From Actinosynnema sp. ALI-1.44 (lineage in GTDB: Bacteria; Actinomycetota; Actinomycetes; Mycobacteriales; Pseudonocardiaceae), in assembly GCF_001984155.1 (NCBI RefSeq), contig NZ_MTQO01000035.1:124001-188000 (forward strand): 64,000 nt of DNA. The letters run 5' to 3'. Under the pieces are notes generated by a model. It saw only the letters and a program-made list of their open reading frames with translations. It was not told where the DNA came from and ran no database searches. Positions 60,018 to 64,000 of this stretch are shown here, piece by piece. Within the stretch, counting starts at the first letter, position 1; each line of letters opens with the position of its first letter. Made by a program: the position numbers and the translations under genes.

Positions 60018-61063
60018 AAGCTGGCTCGCCAGCGGCGTACCTCACCATCCACAAGTTCCACTGAACCGACCTTACGCATGTACTGCAGGTGGGCGCCAGT
60101 TTCGGCGACGGCACTGCGGCGCATGATGCCGCGCACGTTCTCCCAGCCGCGCGACCACGTCAGCTTCTCGGTGATCTCCCACGTGGTGGACTCGCCGTTG
60201 GCGCGCAACACCGTGGTGATCTCGTCGCAGCGTTCCTGGTGGTGCTGGATCAGCGCGAGCGTCCGGCGTGCGACACCGCGGAAGCGGTACTCGTGCGCGG
60301 GCAGCACTTCCGCGTCGTCGTAGGCGGCGATCCGTTCCAGTGACGCGATGTAGCTGGACAACGGGTTGTCGTCACCGACGACCAGTCCGATGTTCGGGCT
60401 GATCCGCGGCAGCACGTGGTCGCCCGTGAGCAACACGCCCCTGGCCTCGTCGTACAGGCAGATGTGGCCAGGTGTGTGTCCCGGCGTCCACACCGCACGC
60501 ATCGTCCGCGCGCCGTGCGGCACGACGTCGCCGTCGTCCAGCAGGATGTCCGGCATCGCCAGGTCCATGAACGGTTTCAAGGCCTCGCCGCTGAACTCCA
60601 GCTTCGCCGCGACGTCCGCCGGAATGCCGGAGGCGCGCAACCAGTCGCGGTCGTACGAGGACTCCGTGGTCTCGGCGAGTCGCGCGGGCAGCACCTCGCG
60701 CTCGGCCGGGTGCATCGCGATCCACGCACCGGATTCCTGCTTCAGGCGCGCGCTCAGGCCATGGTGGTCCGCGTGCATGTGGGTGACGACGATACCGACC
60801 ACATCGGACACCGACGCGCCCGCGACGGCGAGGCCCGCCACCAGCCCGTCCCACGTCTCGGGCGCGAACCAGCCCGGGTCGACGACCACGACACCCTCGT
60901 CAGCGATCGACAGGTACGCGTTCGTGTAACGCAGCGGGTTGTGCGGGATCGGCACGGGGACCGACCACAGGTCGTCCCTGACACGCTCGACCGGCGGGAT
61001 TTCCTTGCGCTTCCACGCTTCCCACTGGCCCTGGGCACTCGGCTCGGCCGGGACAGTGCTCAT
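60014..61063 (-). CDS. MBL-fold metallo-hydrolase
   Basis: 349 aa. Metallo-beta-lactamase zinc motif VVTHMHADHHGLSARL (HxHxDH), distal histidine in WTPGHTPGHICLYDEARGVL, TGDHVLPRISPNIGL and VLPAHEYRFRGVARR; a C-terminal helical domain (TLALIQHHQERCDEITTVL) is of the kind fused to actinobacterial MBL hydrolases. It probably hydrolyses a thioester or lactone in the cytoplasm. ATG overlaps the oxidoreductase stop (ATGA). Confidence 0.9.
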   Translation of the reverse strand: MSTVPAEPSAQGQWEAWKRKEIPPVERVRDDLWSVPVPIPHNPLRYTNAYLSIADEGVVVVDPGWFAPETWDGLVAGLAVAGASVSDVVGIVVTHMHADHHGLSARLKQESGAWIAMHPAEREVLPARLAETTESSYDRDWLRASGIPADVAAKLEFSGEALKPFMDLAMPDILLDDGDVVPHGARTMRAVWTPGHTPGHICLYDEARGVLLTGDHVLPRISPNIGLVVGDDNPLSSYIASLERIAAYDDAEVLPAHEYRFRGVARRTLALIQHHQERCDEITTVLRANGESTTWEITEKLTWSRGWENVRGIMRRSAVAETGAHLQYMRKVGSVELVDGEVRRWRASL

Positions 61064-62082
61064 GCGACGATTTCCGAGAGCGCTCGCAGCGTCTTCACGT
61101 CCGCGTTCACCAGCAAGGTCGTGACCACGCTTTCCTTCCAGGCGGCGAGTTCGTCCTTGATCTTGGCCAGCGGGCCGATCAGCGAGATGTCCTCGACCAT
61201 CCGGGTCGGTACGGCGGCGATCGCCTCGGCCTTGTGGCCGTCGAGGTAGAGTTCCTGGATCTTCGCGCACTCGGCCTCGTACCCGAGGCGGGCGAAGACG
61301 TCGAAGTGGAAGTTCGCGCCCTTGGCGCCCATTCCACCGATGTAGAGCCCGAGCATCGGCCGTACCCAGTCGGCGGCCTGCTCCACGTCGTCGTTGACGA
61401 TGACGGGAAGGAACGCGGGCACTTCGAACGTGTCCCAGTCGCGGCGCGCACCGGGCTTGTCGAACCCGTTGCGCAGCGCGGCCTTGTAGAAGTCGTTGCT
61501 GCGCGGGGAGAAGAACAGCGGCAGCCAGCCGTCGGCGATCTCGGCGGCCAGTGCGACGTTCTTCGGGCCCTCGGCGGCGAGGTAGATCGGGATGTCGGTC
61601 CGAAGTGGATGAACAGTGGACTTCAACGGCTTGCCGAGCCCGGCGCCGCCCTGGTAGGGCAGCTGGTAGAACTGCCCGGAGTACTCGACGCGCTCACGCG
61701 CGATGACCTTGCGCACGATCTCGACGTACTCACGGGTGCGCGCCAACGGCTTGGGGTACGGCTGGCCGTACCAGCCTTCGACCACCTGGGGCCCGGAAGC
61801 ACCGAGCCCGAGGACGAACCGGCCACCGGACAGGTGGTCGAGGGTCAGCGCGGCCATCGCCGTGGCAGTGGGCGTCCGCGCGGACAGCTGGAGGATGTTG
61901 GTGCCCAGGCGGACAGTCTCGGTCTTCGCGCCCCACCACGCCAACGGCGTCAGGCAGTCGGAGCCGTACGCCTCCGCGGCCCAGATCGAGTCGAAACCCA
62001 GCCGTTCGGCCTCGGCGATGGCCTCATCGACGCCCGCGGGTGGGCCGGACGACCAGTAACCGGTGTGGAACCCGAGCTTCAC
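61060..62082 (-). CDS. LLM-class F420-dependent oxidoreductase
   Basis: 340 aa luciferase-like TIM barrel. Motifs: VKLGFHTGYWS, AERLGFDSIWAAEAYGSDCL, VRLGTNILQLSARTPTATAM, LSGGRFVLGLGASGPQVVEG. These match F420-dependent class enzymes of actinobacteria that reduce enones or oxidise alcohols. GTG 62082 has GGGGAGACGCGT upstream; a TTG at 62103 lies within the operator-rich promoter and is not used. First gene of the operon with the MBL hydrolase and GrpB protein, divergent from a PadR regulator. Confidence 0.9.
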   Translation of the reverse strand: MKLGFHTGYWSSGPPAGVDEAIAEAERLGFDSIWAAEAYGSDCLTPLAWWGAKTETVRLGTNILQLSARTPTATAMAALTLDHLSGGRFVLGLGASGPQVVEGWYGQPYPKPLARTREYVEIVRKVIARERVEYSGQFYQLPYQGGAGLGKPLKSTVHPLRTDIPIYLAAEGPKNVALAAEIADGWLPLFFSPRSNDFYKAALRNGFDKPGARRDWDTFEVPAFLPVIVNDDVEQAADWVRPMLGLYIGGMGAKGANFHFDVFARLGYEAECAKIQELYLDGHKAEAIAAVPTRMVEDISLIGPLAKIKDELAAWKESVVTTLLVNADVKTLRALSEIVA

Positions 62083-62096
62083 ACGCGTCTCCCCAC

Positions 62097-62132
62097 TACT
62101 CAATTTCTTGAGTAATCATATCCTTGAGTACT
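62097..62132. promoter_or_regulatory. PadR operator candidate in divergent promoter
   Basis: TACTCAA-TTTC-TTGAGTA (62097-62114, 7-bp perfect arms) is followed after 9 bases by another TTGAGTACT. It fills the 74-base gap between the oxidoreductase and PadR genes, a classic autoregulated divergent arrangement. Confidence 0.6.
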
Positions 62133-62156
62133 ATCTTGGCAAGAGACAGGAGACAC

Positions 62157-62708
62157 ATGGCACTTCGGCACGCACTGCTGGCAGCGCTGCTGGACCGCGA
62201 ACTGAGCGGCTACCAGCTGACGAAGCTGTTCGACCTGGCGGCGTCCTCCTTCTGGCACGCGTCGTCCCAGCAGCTCTACGCCGAACTGGCCAAACTCGAA
62301 GCAGACGGCCTGCTGACCGGCCATGAAGTCGTCCAACACGGCCGCCCGAACAAGCGTGTCTTCGCCCTCACCGACAACGGCCGCGACGAGCTGGCCCGGT
62401 TCACCGCGGCCCCGACGAAGCCGATCTCGATCCGCGACGACCTGATCGTGAAGGCCTACGCCGAGCACGCGGCAGACCCGAGCGTACTGATCAAGCAGCT
62501 CGAAGACAGGCTGGCCCAGTCCCGCGCGAAGGACGAGTTCCTCCAGTCGCAGCTGGCCCGGTTGCGTGACGGGAAGTCGGAGGAGGAGTACCTGGCTTCG
62601 GCCGAGAACATCGGTCCTTACCTGGCGGGTACGCGTGGGCGGATGTATCTGCGGGACGAGATCGACTGGTGCGAGTGGGCTTCCGGGGTGCTACGAAACC
62701 GTTCCTGA
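62157..62708 (+). CDS. PadR-family transcriptional regulator
   Basis: 183 aa. PadR winged helix at about 4-80 (RHALLAALLDRELSGYQLTK, SSQQLYAELAKLEADGLLTG, GRPNKRVFALTDNGRDELAR) and C-terminal dimerisation/effector domain (LEDRLAQSRAKDEFLQSQLA, GRMYLRDEIDWCEWASGVL). PadR proteins sense phenolic acids or other small molecules. AGGAGACAC precedes the ATG at 62157. Probable repressor of the divergent oxidoreductase operon. Confidence 0.92.
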   Translation: MALRHALLAALLDRELSGYQLTKLFDLAASSFWHASSQQLYAELAKLEADGLLTGHEVVQHGRPNKRVFALTDNGRDELARFTAAPTKPISIRDDLIVKAYAEHAADPSVLIKQLEDRLAQSRAKDEFLQSQLARLRDGKSEEEYLASAENIGPYLAGTRGRMYLRDEIDWCEWASGVLRNRS

Positions 62709-64000
62709 CCGACCCGACTGTTCAAGGGCCGCTCGTTCTGCTTGACGAAAAACCTCATCAAGCAGTGCCTGTCCGTCAGTCACACCAAGACGGTTCAGCA
62801 GTTCACCAAACTGCACACCTGGGGTTTCCTCAAGTTTCCGCGACACCCACTCAAACGAACCTTCCTGGCCCGAAATACCCATTGCAGCAACTTTCGCCAC
62901 AACCGAACGCCCGTCAATTTTCACCCGACCCGCGCATTTTTGGATGACATAAGATGCAAGCATATGCACCCACACAGTCATATCGTCCGATTCCGACATC
63001 AGAAGATGGAGAGCGAAGTTTCCATGAGCGACAGAAATAGCCGCCAGATCGTCAGACACATACAGGAGCCGAAGTGCGTCGAGGCCCAACTGAAGAGAGC
63101 GATCCAGGTTTCCCAGTTCGCATTCGACGGTCGCCAGCGCGGCTAGACCCTTACCTAATTGAAAATAGTCTCCATTCGCTTTGAAGGTCTCACAACACCA
63201 GCGCAACAGATTACGAGCATCGACAGCACGACCGAGGCCAATCAGCGATGTATAGTCATTGAGAGAAGCACGAGCCTGTTCATAAACGGACGCACCACGC
63301 ATACGCTTGAATTCCAGAAGCTTTTTATTGAACTCTATCGACTTCTGCCACTGCTCAGACTGGCCCGCCGCCAGAACTCCGACGTTAAGCAGCATCTCAC
63401 GCGCCGACCATGCCGAAAAATAGCCACCCTCAGCTTCTTTCTCTCCCACTACAGCCAAGTAATGTTCAGCCAGTTCGAGTGCCTCTCGCCCGCGCCCTTG
63501 AGCTACCATTACTTGCAGGCGACGCGCATCGTTGACCAACCGAGTCAATGAATCGGTTTCAGCCTTGTCCAGGTACCGAAATTGTTTCACCATAAGGTCA
63601 TCGGCTTGCTTGAACCGACCCTGCCTGATCGCCATATCAGCCATTTCTCCCAAGACGAGCACCGCGTCGTCAAACTTTCCATCAGCGACCGCCGACTCAA
63701 GCATGTCGCGAAATGACTTCTCAGCTTGAGACTCATCTACAACTGCGAGCACGGTCGCCAGGTTCACATTAACCGAAAATTCGAGATCACTACCCCGAGT
63801 CTCTTCGGCGACAGTGGAAATGATCGGTAGCAAAGAAGCAGCGGTCGCAGTCGACCGATCACGTTGAATGGCTGTCTCAACGGCCAGGTTGAGACCCTCC
63901 CACATCCTCTGACGCAGCAGATACGGAGCCGCGCCCAGAGCAGCCTGTCGCACTACCGAGCCGAGCTGCTGCCGATGCTCTCTAACAAGACCATCGAACA
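62691..64000 (-). CDS. C-terminal part of a helical-repeat (TPR-like) protein, 5' end off the window
   Basis: The frame stays open through the right edge (about 435 codons visible); a GTG at 63953 is a possible but unlikely start because coding sequence continues upstream (FDGLVREHRQQLGSVVRQAA). The sequence is all-helical with TPR-like pairs about 35-40 residues apart (DAVLVLGEMADMAIRQGRFK, REALELAEHYLAVVG, LNDYTSLIGLGRAVDARNLL, LAALATVECELGNLDRSLQL). GC is near 50%, far below neighbours. Such tails often end ATPase-based signalling or conflict proteins; the N-terminus is needed to tell. It overlaps padR tail-to-tail by 18 bases. Confidence 0.7.
   Translation of the reverse strand, partial: FDGLVREHRQQLGSVVRQAALGAAPYLLRQRMWEGLNLAVETAIQRDRSTATAASLLPIISTVAEETRGSDLEFSVNVNLATVLAVVDESQAEKSFRDMLESAVADGKFDDAVLVLGEMADMAIRQGRFKQADDLMVKQFRYLDKAETDSLTRLVNDARRLQVMVAQGRGREALELAEHYLAVVGEKEAEGGYFSAWSAREMLLNVGVLAAGQSEQWQKSIEFNKKLLEFKRMRGASVYEQARASLNDYTSLIGLGRAVDARNLLRWCCETFKANGDYFQLGKGLAALATVECELGNLDRSLQLGLDALRLLYVSDDLAAISVAHGNFALHLLMSESDDMTVWVHMLASYVIQKCAGRVKIDGRSVVAKVAAMGISGQEGSFEWVSRKLEETPGVQFGELLNRLGVTDGQALLDEVFRQAERAALEQSGRSGTVS

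Overview
The window is about 70% GC DNA from a filamentous actinomycete, most likely of the order Pseudonocardiales (Amycolatopsis, Kibdelosporangium or Lentzea type). The support is: two DUF5753 helix-turn-helix/DUF397 gene pairs, a complete YrbE-Mce operon with DUF6801 secreted proteins, an F420-type luciferase-like oxidoreductase, many GTG and TTG starts, stop/start overlaps of 1-4 bases, and short intergenic hairpin repeats. The order is inferred from gene content; no rRNA is present. I saw no tRNA, rRNA, transposase, integrase or CRISPR array.

Layout. 1-7.5 kb (minus): a sugar-utilisation operon reading ROK regulator, RbsA-type ATPase, RbsC-type permease, binding lipoprotein, Gfo/Idh/MocA dehydrogenase and ThuA/glucose-dehydrogenase-like secreted protein (cut by the left edge). 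7.8-9.6 kb: a DUF5753 regulator with a DUF397 protein whose motif is triplicated, divergent from an alanine-rich coiled-coil gene across a 19-bp palindrome. 9.65-16.75 kb: SigE-family sigma factor, small membrane protein, repeat-CHAT protein lacking the usual CHAT histidine, DUF4037, an unrecognised gene and a PAP2-like phosphatase. 16.8-21.3 kb: ROK protein, secreted alpha/beta hydrolase, thioredoxin-reductase-like flavoprotein and divergent XRE-cupin regulator.

21.4-35.7 kb is the Mce lipid-uptake locus. Secreted DUF6801 proteins lead into yrbEA-yrbEB-mceA-F and two Mce-associated proteins, all on the minus strand. A PucR-type regulator is divergent, across a 451-bp region with repeated ACTTGTCAC sites. 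35.8-41.7 kb is an aromatic catabolic locus: tryptophan dioxygenase, kynureninase and PaaX-type regulator on one strand; creatininase-family protein, benzoate/anthranilate-type CoA ligase and enoyl-CoA hydratase-family protein on the other. The two arms share a compact divergent promoter predicted to give leaderless transcripts.

42.1-53.4 kb is a cobalamin locus (minus): a cobalamin riboswitch, a ChlI-ChlD chelatase subunit and cobO, then, after a 5-kb insert, cobB-cobL-cbiG. The insert carries a two-component system, a secreted protein and a DUF5753/DUF397 pair; cobB is translationally coupled to the DUF397 gene. cobQ lies separately at 57-58.5 kb. 53.4-57 kb holds an MMPL transporter remnant, a DUF11 secreted protein and a GH92 mannosidase with a ricin-type lectin domain and a LacI-like operator. 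58.6-62.7 kb: DUF6319 gene behind an SOS-box-like palindrome, an oxidoreductase/MBL hydrolase/GrpB operon and a PadR regulator. 62.7-64 kb is clearly lower in GC and encodes the C-terminal part of a helical-repeat protein cut by the right edge, probably an acquired segment.
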